In this document: in pieces, positions 1 to 8,723 of the stretch
Position numbering within the stretch: position 1 is the stretch's first letter
How the letters are laid out: each line of letters opens with the position of its first letter
Assembly (NCBI RefSeq): GCF_006376615.1
Contig: NZ_VEXQ01000013.1
Span: forward strand, 1 to 64,000
Source: Buttiauxella sp. B2
GTDB lineage: Bacteria > Pseudomonadota > Gammaproteobacteria > Enterobacterales > Enterobacteriaceae
Direction of reading: 5' to 3'
Length of the DNA stretch: 64,000 nt
Position numbers and translations under genes: made by a program
The notes under the pieces: model-generated
What the model was told of the DNA's origin: nothing
What the model saw: the letters and a program-made list of their open reading frames with translations, nothing else
Database searches by the model: none

Positions 1-6
1 AAATAG

Positions 7-82
7 TGGTGCCCGGACTCGGAATCGAACCAAGGACACGGGGATTTTCAATCCCCTGCTCTACCGACTGAGCTATCCGGGC
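7..82 (-). tRNA. pheV: tRNA-Phe (anticodon GAA)
   Basis: Read on the reverse strand, a 76-nt cloverleaf starts GCCCGGATAGCTCAG and ends with an encoded CCA. The acceptor stem GCCCGG pairs with CCGGGC, the T-arm carries GGTTCGATTCC, and the anticodon loop TTGAAAA gives anticodon GAA at positions 47-49, decoding Phe. Its own promoter is visible upstream at 93-121. The neighbour speC matches the position of E. coli pheV, so the symbol is assigned by context. The 3' end faces the left window edge, which is the side where tRNA-Phe-specific integrases insert islands; nothing beyond position 7 can be judged. Confidence 0.97.
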
Positions 83-92
83 AACGGGGCGC

Positions 93-121
93 ATTAAACC
101 GTAAAGGGCGTTTGGCGTCAA
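93..121 (-). promoter_or_regulatory. Sigma-70 promoter of the tRNA-Phe gene
   Basis: On the reverse strand TTGACG (116-121) and TTTAAT (93-98) are separated by exactly 17 bases. A GC-rich GCGCCCCG stretch follows the -10, a discriminator type typical of stringently controlled stable-RNA promoters. The tRNA begins about 10 bases downstream of the -10. Confidence 0.85.
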
Positions 122-363
122 TGATTTTGTATGATTAAGTCGTGCGTTTGCATGAATAGTGTGCTCTACGCGGCAACCCTATCTTGAACCCATGTACAGA
201 AGGTGCCATGATTGCGCGAAATTTCACACATCCAGAACGGGGCGTTTATTGATGTTTATAGTCAATGTTCACCAACATCGCTCGATAACGCTCGTTCACC
301 TCTTTGTAGTTACCCGAAGACCCTTGCTCACCATGCGGTGAGGGCAACGCACGCTCACAGCAG

Positions 364-404
364 GACATCAGTAAAACCAGGTGATGCCTGGTTTTACTGA
401 TGTC
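364..404. repeat. Perfect 18-bp inverted repeat (hairpin) upstream of speC
   Basis: GACATCAGTAAAACCAGG (364-381) and its exact reverse complement (387-404) flank a 5-base loop TGATG. The stem could form in RNA from either strand. No T-run follows in either direction, so it is not a standard intrinsic terminator, and there is no upstream gene that would need one. It lies 114 bases before the speC start and is probably in the leader or promoter region. Function unknown. Confidence 0.85.
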
Positions 405-518
405 TGGCGGTTAGAGTGGGTATCATCCATTAGACCATCAAGACACATTCACCGGGGAATGCTCCCTTTGCCGTGCCACCAGGCACTCACTCATCCTTGA
501 ACTCTGGGATTTGTGCAT

Positions 519-2657
519 ATGAAATCTTTGAAAATTGCTGCCAGCCACGATGTGGTTGCCACACTTGAAACACATCGTGAAATTGTCACGCTTGATAGCA
601 CTGACTTTACTAACATCGCCGCCGTTGTTCTTTCTGTGGCTGATAGCCGTAGTGGTATCCTGGCGTTGCTTAAACGCACGGGGTTTAATCTTCCAGTCTT
701 TTTAGTTTCAGAAACTCAGCCGGATGAACAAGTTGCTTTTACCGGTGTTATAACGGGTAAAGCGCAGGATTATCTAGAGCTGGAAACCGCTGCGACTGAG
801 TATGAAGAGAGCCTGTTACCGCCGTTTTTCAATACGCTGACTAAATATGTGGCGATGGAAAACAGCACGTTTGCCTGTCCTGGCCATCAGCACGGCGAGT
901 TTTTCAAGAAGCATCCGGCAGGGCGTCAGTTTTATGACTTCTTCGGTGAGAATCTGTTTCGGGCTGATATGTGCAACGCCGACGTTAAGCTCGGTGATTT
1001 GTTGATCCACGAAGGTTCAGCAAAACATGCACAGAAGTTTGCCGCCAAAGTCTTTAACGCAGATAAAACCTATTTCGTTTTAAACGGTACGTCGGCTGCG
1101 AACAAAGTCGTGACGAATGCGCTGCTGACTCGCGGTGATCTGGTACTGTTTGACCGTAACAACCATAAATCTAACCATCATGGTGCGTTAATTCAGGCGG
1201 GTGCGACACCGGTTTATCTCGAGGCGGCTCGCAATCCATTTGGTTTTATTGGTGGTATTGATGCCCATTGCTTTGATGAAAATTATCTCCGCGAATTGAT
1301 TGCTGAAGTTGCACCTGAAAGGGCGCAAGAACAACGGCCATTCCGTCTGGCAATTATCCAACTTGGTACTTACGACGGTACGGTATATAACGCCCGCCAG
1401 GTGGTGGATAACATCGGCCATCTTTGCGATTACATTCTGTTTGATTCTGCATGGGTCGGTTATGAGCAATTCATCCCGATGATGGCTGACTGTTCGCCAT
1501 TGCTGCTGGATCTTAATGAAAACGATCCGGGGATATTTGTTACTCAATCGGTACACAAGCAGCAAGCGGGCTTCTCGCAAACTTCTCAGATCCATAAAAA
1601 AGATAACCATCTTCGTGGCCAGGCGCGTTTTTGCCCGCATAAGCGGTTGAACAATGCGTTTATGCTGCATGCTTCGACCAGCCCGTTCTATCCGTTATTT
1701 GCTGCACTTGATGTGAATGCGAAGATCCATGAAGGGGAGAGCGGTCGGCGTCTTTGGGCAGAATGCGTTGTGCAGGGGATTGAAGCGCGTAAAGCGATCA
1801 TTGCCAACTGCAAGATGATCAAACCGTTTATTCCGCCGGTGATTTCTGGCAGGCCGTGGCAGGATCATCCAACGTCGATCATCGCGCAAGAACGTCGTTT
1901 CTTTAGCTTTGAGCCGGGTGAAAAATGGCATGGTTTTGAAGGGTATGCGCAGGATGAATATTTTGTTGATCCTTGCAAGTTGCTGCTGACCACACCAGGT
2001 ATTGATCCACAAACTGGGCAGTACACAGAATTTGGTGTCCCTGCGGCGATCCTCGCAAATTACCTGCGCGAAAACGGTATTGTTCCTGAGAAATCAGATC
2101 TTAACTCGATTCTTTTCTTGCTGACACCTGCTGAAAGCACCGAGAAGATGGCTCATCTGGTGGCGATGCTGGCGCAATTTGAACAGCATATTGAAGATGA
2201 TACTCCGCTGGTGAATGTCCTGCCGACTATCTATCAAAAGTATTCACAGCGCTACAAAGGCTACACGCTGCGTCAACTTTGCCAGGAAATGCATAACCTT
2301 TATGTCAGCTTTGAGGTGAAGGATTTGCAAAAAGCGATGTTCCGTAAAGAGAGCCTGCCTGCGGTTGCGATGAACCCGCAGGATGCTCACAGTGAGTTTA
2401 TTCGTGGCAACGTGGAACTGGTGCGTTTAAGCCAGTCAGAAGGGCGTATTGCTGCTGAAGGTGCACTGCCGTATCCACCGGGTGTGTTGTGTGTAGTACC
2501 AGGAGAAGTATGGGGAAGTGCTGCACTGCGTTATTTCCTCGCTCTTGAGGAGGGCGTGAACATGTTGCCGGGCTTCTCGCCTGAGTTACAGGGTGTTTAT
2601 AGCGAAACGGATGCCGACGGGATTAAGCGGCTTTACGGATATATGGTTAAGGCGTAA
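519..2657 (+). CDS. speC: Ornithine decarboxylase, constitutive (biosynthetic)
   Basis: Decarboxylates ornithine to putrescine with PLP as cofactor, the first step of polyamine synthesis in the cytoplasm. The protein is 712 residues, against 711 for E. coli SpeC, and can be followed end to end. It has the prokaryotic Orn/Lys/Arg decarboxylase layout: an N-terminal wing domain (about 1-105), a PLP-binding core with the Schiff-base lysine in SVHKQ (Lys347), and a C-terminal domain with the ALPYPPGVLCVVPGE signature. The ATG at 519 is preferred over a GTG at 513 because it aligns with the E. coli MKS start and lies 9 bases after a GGGA ribosome binding site; the GTG is only 3 bases from it. SpeC rather than inducible SpeF is indicated by the nupG neighbour and the absence of a potE gene. 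Transcription converges on nupG. Confidence 0.97.
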   Translation: MKSLKIAASHDVVATLETHREIVTLDSTDFTNIAAVVLSVADSRSGILALLKRTGFNLPVFLVSETQPDEQVAFTGVITGKAQDYLELETAATEYEESLLPPFFNTLTKYVAMENSTFACPGHQHGEFFKKHPAGRQFYDFFGENLFRADMCNADVKLGDLLIHEGSAKHAQKFAAKVFNADKTYFVLNGTSAANKVVTNALLTRGDLVLFDRNNHKSNHHGALIQAGATPVYLEAARNPFGFIGGIDAHCFDENYLRELIAEVAPERAQEQRPFRLAIIQLGTYDGTVYNARQVVDNIGHLCDYILFDSAWVGYEQFIPMMADCSPLLLDLNENDPGIFVTQSVHKQQAGFSQTSQIHKKDNHLRGQARFCPHKRLNNAFMLHASTSPFYPLFAALDVNAKIHEGESGRRLWAECVVQGIEARKAIIANCKMIKPFIPPVISGRPWQDHPTSIIAQERRFFSFEPGEKWHGFEGYAQDEYFVDPCKLLLTTPGIDPQTGQYTEFGVPAAILANYLRENGIVPEKSDLNSILFLLTPAESTEKMAHLVAMLAQFEQHIEDDTPLVNVLPTIYQKYSQRYKGYTLRQLCQEMHNLYVSFEVKDLQKAMFRKESLPAVAMNPQDAHSEFIRGNVELVRLSQSEGRIAAEGALPYPPGVLCVVPGEVWGSAALRYFLALEEGVNMLPGFSPELQGVYSETDADGIKRLYGYMVKA

Positions 2658-2660
2658 TAA

Positions 2661-2696
2661 AATGTTCCCCGTTCCTGAACAGAGACGGGGAACATT
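2661..2696. terminator. Bidirectional terminator between speC and nupG
   Basis: A 12-bp perfect stem (2661-2672 with 2685-2696, AATGTTCCCCGT and its complement) with a 12-base loop lies between the convergent stop codons of speC and nupG. A short A/T-rich flank on each side suits use from both strands. Confidence 0.75.
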
Positions 2697-2701
2697 GGTT
2701 A

Positions 2702-3955
2702 TCAGGCAACTGGCTGGATAACAGCTGGTGTTCTGACGTGTTTATATTTGAAGAGTGCGACAAATGCGAAGGCCAGCACCAGCGAGTAGCCGGCGAAAAT
2801 CAGCCAGACGCTTTGCCAGTCAGTGATTCCTTCGACGGTGAATTTTTCCACGACTTTACCGCTGACTATCCCACCGATGATGCAACCAAAACCGTTCGTC
2901 ATCATCAGGAACATGCCCTGTGCACTGGCACGAATCTCTGGTTTCACTTCTTTTTCAACGAATACTGAACCAGAGATGTTGAAGAAGTCGAAAGCGCAAC
3001 CGTAGACGATCATCGACATTACCAGTAACACCGTGCCCATTGGCGACGGGTCGCCAAAGGCAAACAGACCAAAGCGCAGCATCCACGCAACGATACTGAT
3101 AAGCATCACGTTTTTGATGCCATAGCGGATAAGGAAGAACGGGATCGTCAGGATAAACACGGTTTCAGAAATCTGCGAGATAGACATCAGCACTGACGCG
3201 TGTTCGACAATAAAGCTGCTGGCGAATAGGGGATCTTTATCAAAACTGTGCAGGAAGGTGTTACCAAACATATTGGTAATTTGCAGCTCGGCACCCAACA
3301 GCATGGAGAAGATAAAGAAAATTGCCATGCGTTTGTTTTTGAACAGCGCGAACGCATCCAGCCCTAACATCGAAGTCCAGCTTTGGGTTTTCTGCGCGTT
3401 GGCAACTGGAATCGGGGCCAATGTCAGAGTGAACAAAGCTAATACCAGTGACAATGCAGCGCCAATGTAAAGCTGCATGTGGCTTAATTCAAAGCCTGAG
3501 AAACTCACGCCCCACATGGCGAAAATAAAGCCAATGGTTCCCCAGATACGGATTGGTGGGAAGTCGCTTACTATATCCATTCCCGCTGATTGCAGACGAT
3601 AGTAAGAAATCGTATTCACAAGCCCAAGCGTTGGCATATAGGCGAGCGAGTTCAGCAAAATCACGACAAACATGGCACTTGGCGAGGTGACCTGTGCGGC
3701 GAAATACAACGTGATGGCACCTACCAGATGACAGCCCGCATAGAGCCAACGTGCACTGATCCATTTGTCCGCAATAATACCGAGCAGCGTAGGCATAAAC
3801 ACCGCCGCAATACCTAATGAACTGTAGACCGCACCGATGGCTGCGCCATCAAATTTGAGGGTAACGAACATATAGGATCCGAGCGTGGTCAGCCAACTTC
3901 CCCACAGGCAGAACTGCAGAAACGAAAGTATTTTTAGCTGCAGCTTAAGGTTCAT
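2702..3955 (-). CDS. nupG: Nucleoside:H+ symporter NupG
   Basis: Imports purine and pyrimidine nucleosides across the inner membrane in symport with protons. The 417-residue protein is a close full-length match to E. coli NupG (418 residues), with twelve hydrophobic segments of the NHS branch of the major facilitator superfamily and the recognisable stretches MLLGAELQITNMFGNTFL and YGCAFDFFNISGS. The ATG at 3955 has a strong AGGAAA ribosome binding site about 7 bases upstream. A DeoR-type operator lies 31 bases upstream of the start, consistent with the known DeoR/CytR/CRP control of nucleoside uptake. The gene converges with speC and is transcribed divergently from nothing on its left; mltC upstream runs in the same direction behind its own hairpin. 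Confidence 0.97.
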   Translation of the reverse strand: MNLKLQLKILSFLQFCLWGSWLTTLGSYMFVTLKFDGAAIGAVYSSLGIAAVFMPTLLGIIADKWISARWLYAGCHLVGAITLYFAAQVTSPSAMFVVILLNSLAYMPTLGLVNTISYYRLQSAGMDIVSDFPPIRIWGTIGFIFAMWGVSFSGFELSHMQLYIGAALSLVLALFTLTLAPIPVANAQKTQSWTSMLGLDAFALFKNKRMAIFFIFSMLLGAELQITNMFGNTFLHSFDKDPLFASSFIVEHASVLMSISQISETVFILTIPFFLIRYGIKNVMLISIVAWMLRFGLFAFGDPSPMGTVLLVMSMIVYGCAFDFFNISGSVFVEKEVKPEIRASAQGMFLMMTNGFGCIIGGIVSGKVVEKFTVEGITDWQSVWLIFAGYSLVLAFAFVALFKYKHVRTPAVIQPVA

Positions 3956-3985
3956 CTAAATTTCCTCACAGGATTTGAAATCAAA

Positions 3986-4001
3986 TGTTAAATTTCTAAC
4001 A
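3986..4001. promoter_or_regulatory. Candidate DeoR operator upstream of nupG
   Basis: TGTTAAATTTCTAACA matches the DeoR palindrome TGTTAGAATTCTAACA at 14 of 16 positions and lies just upstream of the nupG start. E. coli nupG is repressed by DeoR and CytR and activated by CRP. A weak TGTGA half-site near 4019 could belong to a CRP site, but its other half is poor. Confidence 0.75.
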
Positions 4002-4157
4002 TATATGCTTGGATATGTTGTGATCGTAACATTAGCAGTGCTGTGGAGTTATTTTTGCTACATTCGCCAAATAAATGAAAACATCCTCTGGTTACATTTG
4101 AGAATAGTGACGGTGATTACATTTTCTTTATCAAGAGTGAAGAAAACAGGAAGGATG

Positions 4158-4196
4158 TTGCCTCTCTCATCTTAAAACAGCGGGTGAGAGAGGCAA
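4158..4196 (-). terminator. Hairpin downstream of mltC
   Basis: A 12-bp perfect stem (TTGCCTCTCTCA at 4158-4169, complement at 4185-4196) with a 15-base loop follows the mltC stop on the reverse strand. The downstream U-tract is weak and interrupted, so it may be an imperfect terminator or a stabilising 3' structure for the trailing mutY-yggX-mltC transcript. Confidence 0.55.
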
Positions 4197-4209
4197 TAAA
4201 CAGGGGGAG

Positions 4210-5286
4210 TTAACGCCTGCGATAGCTCTTTTGCGCGGTATTCACTTTGTAGAGATAATTACGTGATTCCGCAGAAGGGTGGCGTGTGGTCAGGGTCTGG
4301 TACACATCCCCCGGTGCCATGCTATTAATAATATTGAATGCACGGTTTTTATCGCTGTTGAACACGCGTAACACGCTACCTGCACCGCCGTTATAAGCCG
4401 TTATCATTGCGTAACGACGTGATGTCGGATTATCAATCCCGTTCAAATAGCTGTTTTGTAAGATTGCCAGGTAGGCAGTACCGGTGTCGATATTACTTTC
4501 TGGATCAAACAAATAGCTGCGGCTTGGCTTGCCCCATTTCCCTTGTGATTTAAAGACATCAACCCCGGCGCTGTGCTGCACAACCTGCATCAGACCTAGT
4601 GCGTCAGCATGGCTGACTGCATACGGGTTAAAGCTCGATTCAGTTTGCATGATTGCCAGAATCAGCGATTCATCGACACCGTATTTTTTCGACGCTTTGC
4701 GCACCATGCCGATATATTTATGAGCACGTTTATCGAGGTGGTTTGGCACCAGATTAATCGTCACGCTATAAACAATTTTAAGCCCAGTGCTACGGCTTTT
4801 CAGGCGAGTTGTCAGCAAATAATCAGCAAACTTCGACGCGCGACCTTCCCAGCGAATAGCCTGACCGGTGTTATCAACAACCTGCCCATACAGGAACGGC
4901 TGTTTGGAGATCAGTACATCATTGGCATCGGAATAAAGATCGATCGAACCTGGATCGTCGCCCATTAGCAAAGTGGTGATGATCGCCTGGCGCAAGTGGG
5001 CCGCAGGATCAGTACCAGCAATGGTTTCAATGGTAATCGTACCGTCGTCAAAGTTGATATGGCTACGGGTCAGATATTGGTCGGTGTATTTTACGTAGTC
5101 TTTTGGACCGGCAATCAACACTTCCTTCATGCCCCAGATATTTTCAATGTTATGAGCAAATTGCCCCATCAAAATATCGAAACCATTGGTGTCCTTAACA
5201 AAAGCCTCGTTATAGGAGTCTTCTTTTTTGCTCGAACATGAGATGAGCAAAGGGACAACCAGAGCTAGCGCGAGAAATTTTTTCAT
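4210..5286 (-). CDS. mltC: Membrane-bound lytic murein transglycosylase C
   Basis: Outer-membrane lipoprotein that cleaves the MurNAc-GlcNAc bond of peptidoglycan, forming 1,6-anhydro-MurNAc. The 358-residue product matches E. coli MltC (359). The N-terminus is a lipoprotein signal ending LLISC, with lipidation expected at Cys17; Ser18 follows at +2, compatible with outer-membrane sorting. A DUF3393 N-terminal domain (about 30-190) precedes the SLT lysozyme-like domain (about 190-358), with catalytic Glu216 in MQTESSFNP and the GLMQV and AYNGG motifs. It is the last gene of the mutY-yggX-mltC series on this strand, 60 bases after yggX. Its 1,6-anhydro products feed the recycling route that includes AmpD, also encoded in this window. 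Confidence 0.97.
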   Translation of the reverse strand: MKKFLALALVVPLLISCSSKKEDSYNEAFVKDTNGFDILMGQFAHNIENIWGMKEVLIAGPKDYVKYTDQYLTRSHINFDDGTITIETIAGTDPAAHLRQAIITTLLMGDDPGSIDLYSDANDVLISKQPFLYGQVVDNTGQAIRWEGRASKFADYLLTTRLKSRSTGLKIVYSVTINLVPNHLDKRAHKYIGMVRKASKKYGVDESLILAIMQTESSFNPYAVSHADALGLMQVVQHSAGVDVFKSQGKWGKPSRSYLFDPESNIDTGTAYLAILQNSYLNGIDNPTSRRYAMITAYNGGAGSVLRVFNSDKNRAFNIINSMAPGDVYQTLTTRHPSAESRNYLYKVNTAQKSYRRR

Positions 5287-5346
5287 CGTTCCATGTATGC
5301 GTTGTGCTTGAAGTTGTTTGCATAAGGGCCGGAGGCCCCTGTGTTT

Positions 5347-5619
5347 TTATTTTTCTGGCGGTGTGTAGCCTTCAATGTGGACTTCTTTGCCTTCGAACAG
5401 GAAATTGACCATTTCAGCTTCCAGTTCTTTGCGGTGCTCAGGGTTCATCATGCTCATTTTACGTTCGTTAATCAGCATGGTTTGTTTGGTCTGCCACAAC
5501 GCCCAAGCTTCTTTAGATATTTCGTTATAAATACGTTTGCCGAGTTCACCTGGATACAGTTGGAAATCCTGGCCTTCTGCATCACGTTGCAGGTATGTAC
5601 AAAAAATAGTTCTGCTCAT
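5347..5619 (-). CDS. yggX: Fe(2+)-trafficking / oxidative damage protection protein YggX
   Basis: Small cytoplasmic protein implicated in iron handling and protection of Fe-S clusters from oxidation. The sequence starts [19 protein letters not shown] and keeps the conserved Cys7 and the [12 protein letters not shown] segment of the family. Two adjacent ATG codons are possible (5622 and 5619); the second gives 90 residues and matches the E. coli MSRTIF start. mutY stops at 5622, so the genes abut or overlap by one base and are translationally coupled. The pairing with MutY, itself an Fe-S protein, is conserved in enterobacteria. Confidence 0.95.
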   Translation of the reverse strand: MSRTIFCTYLQRDAEGQDFQLYPGELGKRIYNEISKEAWALWQTKQTMLINERKMSMMNPEHRKELEAEMVNFLFEGKEVHIEGYTPPEK

Positions 5620-5621
5620 CA

Positions 5622-6707
5622 TTATTCCTCTTCAACAGCTCGGGCGGATTTAAGTACCACCGGCTCGGCGTGTAATTGCTGTAATAGACGTTCTACAGGG
5701 GCGGCCAGTCCCACGGACGGTGGCTGCGCTAAGTTATACCAGAGAGCGGTTCCTTCATCCATGCACCCGCTAAACGAAAGCACCGGTAGCCACATAGGGA
5801 CGATATCCAAATGGAAGTGGCTGAATGTATGACGGAAGGCGGTTAATTGCGTGAGGTTATCCGCAGGGATCTGGCGTTCTGCCAGCCAGCTACGTAACTC
5901 TCCTTCAGTAGTAAACTGTGGGAAGCAGTACAAACCACCCCACAGGCCAACGGCTGGGCGCTGGGCAAGCAGGATACTTTGTTGGTGCTGCATCATCAGG
6001 AAGTAACCGGTGCGTTCGGGTAGCGTCACCTTCGGTTTTTTACCAGGATAGCTGGCCCAACTGTTATTGGCATAAGCCACACAAATATTATTCACCGGGC
6101 AAAGCTCGCATTTTGGTTTTGAACGAGTACAGACCATCGCTCCAAGATCCATCATGGCCTGGTTAAACTGGCTCACACTTTTCGCGGGTGTGACTTGCTC
6201 GCTAATATCCCACAGCTTTTTCTCGACGTCTTTTTTACCAGGCCAGCCTTCGATGGCATAACAACGTGCGAGCACGCGCTTTACATTGCCGTCGAGAATA
6301 GGAAAATGTTTATCGAGAGAAAGTGAGAGAACCGCACCCGCAGTTGAGCGCCCAACGCCTGGCAGTGCTGCGACTTCTTCAAAAGTTTCTGGGAAGACCC
6401 CCCCGTGCAGGCTCGCCACCATTTGCGCGGCTTTATGCAGATTACGGGCACGGGCGTAATAACCCAGGCCAGTCCACAGATGTAGCACTTCATCAAGCGG
6501 GGCGTTGGCAAGGTCGTTTACGGTTGGGAAGCGCGCCATAAAGCGTTCAAAGTAGGGTATGACGGTGGCAACCTGGGTTTGTTGCAACATCACCTCAGAT
6601 AGCCATACTTTATAAGGCGTTTTTTCGAGTTGCCATGGCAGAGTTTTGCGCCCGTATTTTTGGTACCAGCCCAGAACCTGGCGAGAGAATTGCGGCGCTT
6701 GTGTCAT
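5622..6707 (-). CDS. mutY: Adenine DNA glycosylase MutY
   Basis: Removes adenine mispaired with 8-oxoguanine or guanine, preventing G:C to T:A transversions; works with MutT, also encoded here. The protein is 361 residues (E. coli 350). It has the helix-hairpin-helix glycosylase domain with [11 protein letters not shown] and the following catalytic region with [11 protein letters not shown], catalytic Glu38 in [11 protein letters not shown], a C-X6-C-X2-C-X5-C [4Fe-4S] cluster loop ([17 protein letters not shown]), and a C-terminal NUDIX-like 8-oxoG recognition domain containing [11 protein letters not shown]. The extra length is a C-terminal tail of about 10 residues that overlaps no key motif. 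It is first in a tight series with yggX and mltC and is divergent from trmB across about 150 bases. Confidence 0.97.
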   Translation of the reverse strand: MTQAPQFSRQVLGWYQKYGRKTLPWQLEKTPYKVWLSEVMLQQTQVATVIPYFERFMARFPTVNDLANAPLDEVLHLWTGLGYYARARNLHKAAQMVASLHGGVFPETFEEVAALPGVGRSTAGAVLSLSLDKHFPILDGNVKRVLARCYAIEGWPGKKDVEKKLWDISEQVTPAKSVSQFNQAMMDLGAMVCTRSKPKCELCPVNNICVAYANNSWASYPGKKPKVTLPERTGYFLMMQHQQSILLAQRPAVGLWGGLYCFPQFTTEGELRSWLAERQIPADNLTQLTAFRHTFSHFHLDIVPMWLPVLSFSGCMDEGTALWYNLAQPPSVGLAAPVERLLQQLHAEPVVLKSARAVEEE

Positions 6708-6858
6708 TGTTGCCAGGCCATCCGATAAATGTGTGAATTAGGGGGCTGATTCCAGCACAGACGACTCCATGCTGTAAACCGGAACTTTCTGGTGCTTGCT
6801 TCTCATCATTAACTTTGGATAATGCCCGTTTCCCAAACACTAACTCAAAGCCTAAACC

Positions 6859-7578
6859 ATGAAAAATGACGTCATCTCACCGGAATTTAATGAAGAAGGC
6901 CGCGCAATGCGCCGGATTCGTAGTTTTGTGCGCCGCCAGGGCCGCCTGACCAAAGGGCAGGAGTTCGCACTGGAAAACTACTGGCCGGTGATGGGCGTTG
7001 AATATGAAACCGCGCCTGTCGATTTTGCTGCCCTGTTTGGCCGCGAAGCGCCAGTGACGCTGGAGATTGGTTTTGGCATGGGAACTTCGCTTGTCGCTAT
7101 GGCGCAGGCTAATCCACAGCAGAACTTTTTGGGCATTGAAGTTCACTCACCAGGCGTGGGTGCATGCCTTGCGACGGCGCATGAAGAAGGTGTCGAAAAC
7201 CTGCGAGTGATGTGTCACGACGCAGTAGAAGTGCTGGAAAAAATGGTTCCTGACAATTCTTTGAGCATGGTTCAGCTATTTTTCCCTGATCCGTGGCACA
7301 AAGCGCGTCATAATAAGCGCCGTATCGTTCAAGTGCCGTTTGCAGAACTTGTAAAAAGCAAACTGAAACTGGGTGGTGTGTTCCATATGGCGACCGATTG
7401 GGAACCTTATGCGGAACATATGCTCGAAGTGATGTCCTCTATTGATGGTTATAAAAACCAGTCAGAGAGTAACGACTACGTACCGCGTCCGGATTCACGT
7501 CCGCTGACCAAATTTGAACAACGTGGCCATCGTCTTGGTCACGGCGTATGGGACTTAATGTTCGAGAGGGTAAAGTAA
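6859..7578 (+). CDS. trmB: tRNA (guanine-N7-)-methyltransferase
   Basis: Uses S-adenosylmethionine to form m7G46 in the variable loop of tRNAs. The 239-residue protein is colinear with E. coli TrmB. Residues about 65-75 hold the SAM-binding [10 protein letters not shown] motif. [15 protein letters not shown] contains the conserved catalytic Asp and basic tRNA-contact residues, and the C-terminus ends [14 protein letters not shown]. It starts 151 bases from divergent mutY, so the two promoters share that interval. Its stop TAA overlaps the start ATG of yggL by one base, indicating coupled translation. Confidence 0.97.
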   Translation: MKNDVISPEFNEEGRAMRRIRSFVRRQGRLTKGQEFALENYWPVMGVEYETAPVDFAALFGREAPVTLEIGFGMGTSLVAMAQANPQQNFLGIEVHSPGVGACLATAHEEGVENLRVMCHDAVEVLEKMVPDNSLSMVQLFFPDPWHKARHNKRRIVQVPFAELVKSKLKLGGVFHMATDWEPYAEHMLEVMSSIDGYKNQSESNDYVPRPDSRPLTKFEQRGHRLGHGVWDLMFERVK

Positions 7579-7904
7579 TGGCAATTAATCGTAGCCGTCG
7601 TTTGCGTAAGAAAATGCACATCGAAGAATTCCAGGAAGTAGGGTTCTCAGTGGCATGGCGTTTCCCGGAAGGCACATCCGAAGAACAAATCGATAAAATC
7701 GTTGATGCATTTATTGTTGAAGCTATTGACGCCAACGGTCTGGCTTTTGATGGCGGCGGCCACCTTTCCTGGGAAGGCTTAATCTGCCTGCAGGAAATCG
7801 GAAAATGCACCGAAGAGCATCAGGCTCTGGTGCGTAAATGGCTTGAAGATCACAAGGCTGAAGACGTTCGCACCAGCGATTTGTTTGATGTCTGGTGGGA
7901 TTGA
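7578..7904 (+). CDS. yggL: DUF469 family protein YggL
   Basis: Small cytoplasmic protein of 108 residues. The E. coli homologue has been reported to associate with the 50S ribosomal subunit; the detailed function is not settled. The start is set by overlap with the trmB stop (TAATG at 7576-7580) and by the family start MA-NRSRRLRKK; an in-frame upstream ATG at 7548 lies inside trmB and is rejected. The N-terminus is strongly basic (RSRRLRKKMH), as expected for an RNA-associated protein, and the C-terminus ends LFDVWWD. It is followed by a strong intrinsic terminator, so trmB-yggL form a two-gene unit. Confidence 0.95.
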   Translation: MAINRSRRLRKKMHIEEFQEVGFSVAWRFPEGTSEEQIDKIVDAFIVEAIDANGLAFDGGGHLSWEGLICLQEIGKCTEEHQALVRKWLEDHKAEDVRTSDLFDVWWD

Positions 7905-7918
7905 GTAACGAGTAGCAG

Positions 7919-7944
7919 CGGGCCGGTTTAACCGGCCCGTTTTT
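7919..7944 (+). terminator. Intrinsic terminator after yggL
   Basis: CGGGCCGGT (7919-7927) pairs with ACCGGCCCG (7931-7939) around a TTA loop, followed directly by five T. This is a textbook rho-independent terminator for trmB-yggL. Confidence 0.93.
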
Positions 7945-7965
7945 ATATCAGGATCAGGAGTAACT

Positions 7966-8682
7966 ATGATTCGTAAGGCTCTGATGGGGGTTCTGCTGCT
8001 TACAGCGATGCAGGCACAGGCTGACTATAAATGCAGTGTCACGCCTCGCGATGACGTGGTAATCAGCCCGCAAACCGTTCAGGTTGTTGGCGAAAATGGC
8101 AATCTGGTTATTGCCCCAGATGGCAGCCTGCAATTTAACGGCAAGCCACAAACTTTAAACGCAACGCAACGCCAATTGGCGGTGAACTATCAGAAAGCGT
8201 TGCGTAGCGATCTCCCATGGATTAACAACGGCGCATTGGCCCGCGTTGAAAAAGGGCGTGTTGCACTGGATAAAATCATCGCCCAGGAAGCCGGTGAGAG
8301 CAGCAATATGCGTGGGCGTCTGACTAAACTCGACGCACAGCTTAAAGAGCAGATGAACCGCATCATTGAAACTCGTCAGGATGGCTTAACCTTCCACTAC
8401 AAAGCGATTGATCAGGTGCGTGCCGATGGGCAGCAACTGGTGAATCAGGCAATGGGCGGCATCTTGCAGGACAGCATCAACGAGATGGGTGCTAAAGCCG
8501 TTCTGAAAGGTGGCGGTAATCCACTGCAAAATGTGCTGGGTAGCCTTGGTGGGTTACAGACTGCGATTCAGAAAGAGTGGAAAAATCAGGAACAAGATTT
8601 CGAACAGTTTGGACGCGACGTATGCAGCAAAGTCGTGACGCTGGAAGGCCAGCGCAAAGGGCTGGTTGAGACTCTGAAGTAA
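7966..8682 (+). CDS. yggN: DUF2884 family protein YggN, predicted periplasmic
   Basis: Function unknown. The 238-residue product matches E. coli YggN (239). A cleavable signal peptide is clear: MIRK, a hydrophobic core to about residue 18, then AQA before DYKCSVTPRDD. The mature part contains RLTKLDAQLKEQMNRIIE and a glycine-rich GGGNPLQNVLGSLGGLQ segment. There is a good AGGAG ribosome binding site at 7955-7959. In E. coli this gene neighbours ansB; here the next gene is leuD, so yggN marks the end of one conserved block and the start of another (see findings). Confidence 0.93.
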   Translation: MIRKALMGVLLLTAMQAQADYKCSVTPRDDVVISPQTVQVVGENGNLVIAPDGSLQFNGKPQTLNATQRQLAVNYQKALRSDLPWINNGALARVEKGRVALDKIIAQEAGESSNMRGRLTKLDAQLKEQMNRIIETRQDGLTFHYKAIDQVRADGQQLVNQAMGGILQDSINEMGAKAVLKGGGNPLQNVLGSLGGLQTAIQKEWKNQEQDFEQFGRDVCSKVVTLEGQRKGLVETLK

Positions 8683-8689
8683 TAAAAAT

Positions 8690-8716
8690 GGCGGGTGATG
8701 TCATGCTTCACCCGCC
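8690..8716 (-). terminator. Terminator of the leuABCD operon
   Basis: GGCGGGTGA (8690-8698) pairs perfectly with TCACCCGCC (8708-8716) around a 9-base loop. On the reverse strand it is followed by ATTTTTATT, so it terminates leuD transcription; on the plus strand the U-tract is missing, although it could still help end yggN transcripts. Confidence 0.85.
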
Positions 8717-8723
8717 TCGATAA

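Larger units (their letters stand above)
83..518. other. Intergenic region between tRNA-Phe and speC, containing a structured speC leader
   Basis: 436 bases without a convincing gene. The left end carries the tRNA promoter. The right half holds several potential hairpins: CTCACC/GGTGAG near 322-340, a perfect 18-bp hairpin at 364-404, and GTGCC/GGCAC at 473-486. Short open frames at 159-341 and 212-400 have no recognisable homology and no ribosome binding site. I could not identify a convincing speC promoter. E. coli has yqgA between pheV and speC; it is absent here. Confidence 0.6.

Noticed and set aside
159-400. Two overlapping short frames (159-341 and 212-400) ahead of speC
   Set aside because: Considered as polyamine-sensing leader peptides like speFL, but neither resembles it, neither has a ribosome binding site, and the second ends inside the hairpin at 364-404.
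1188-1670. 160-codon reverse frame inside speC
   Set aside because: Antisense to a highly conserved enzyme, no family features.
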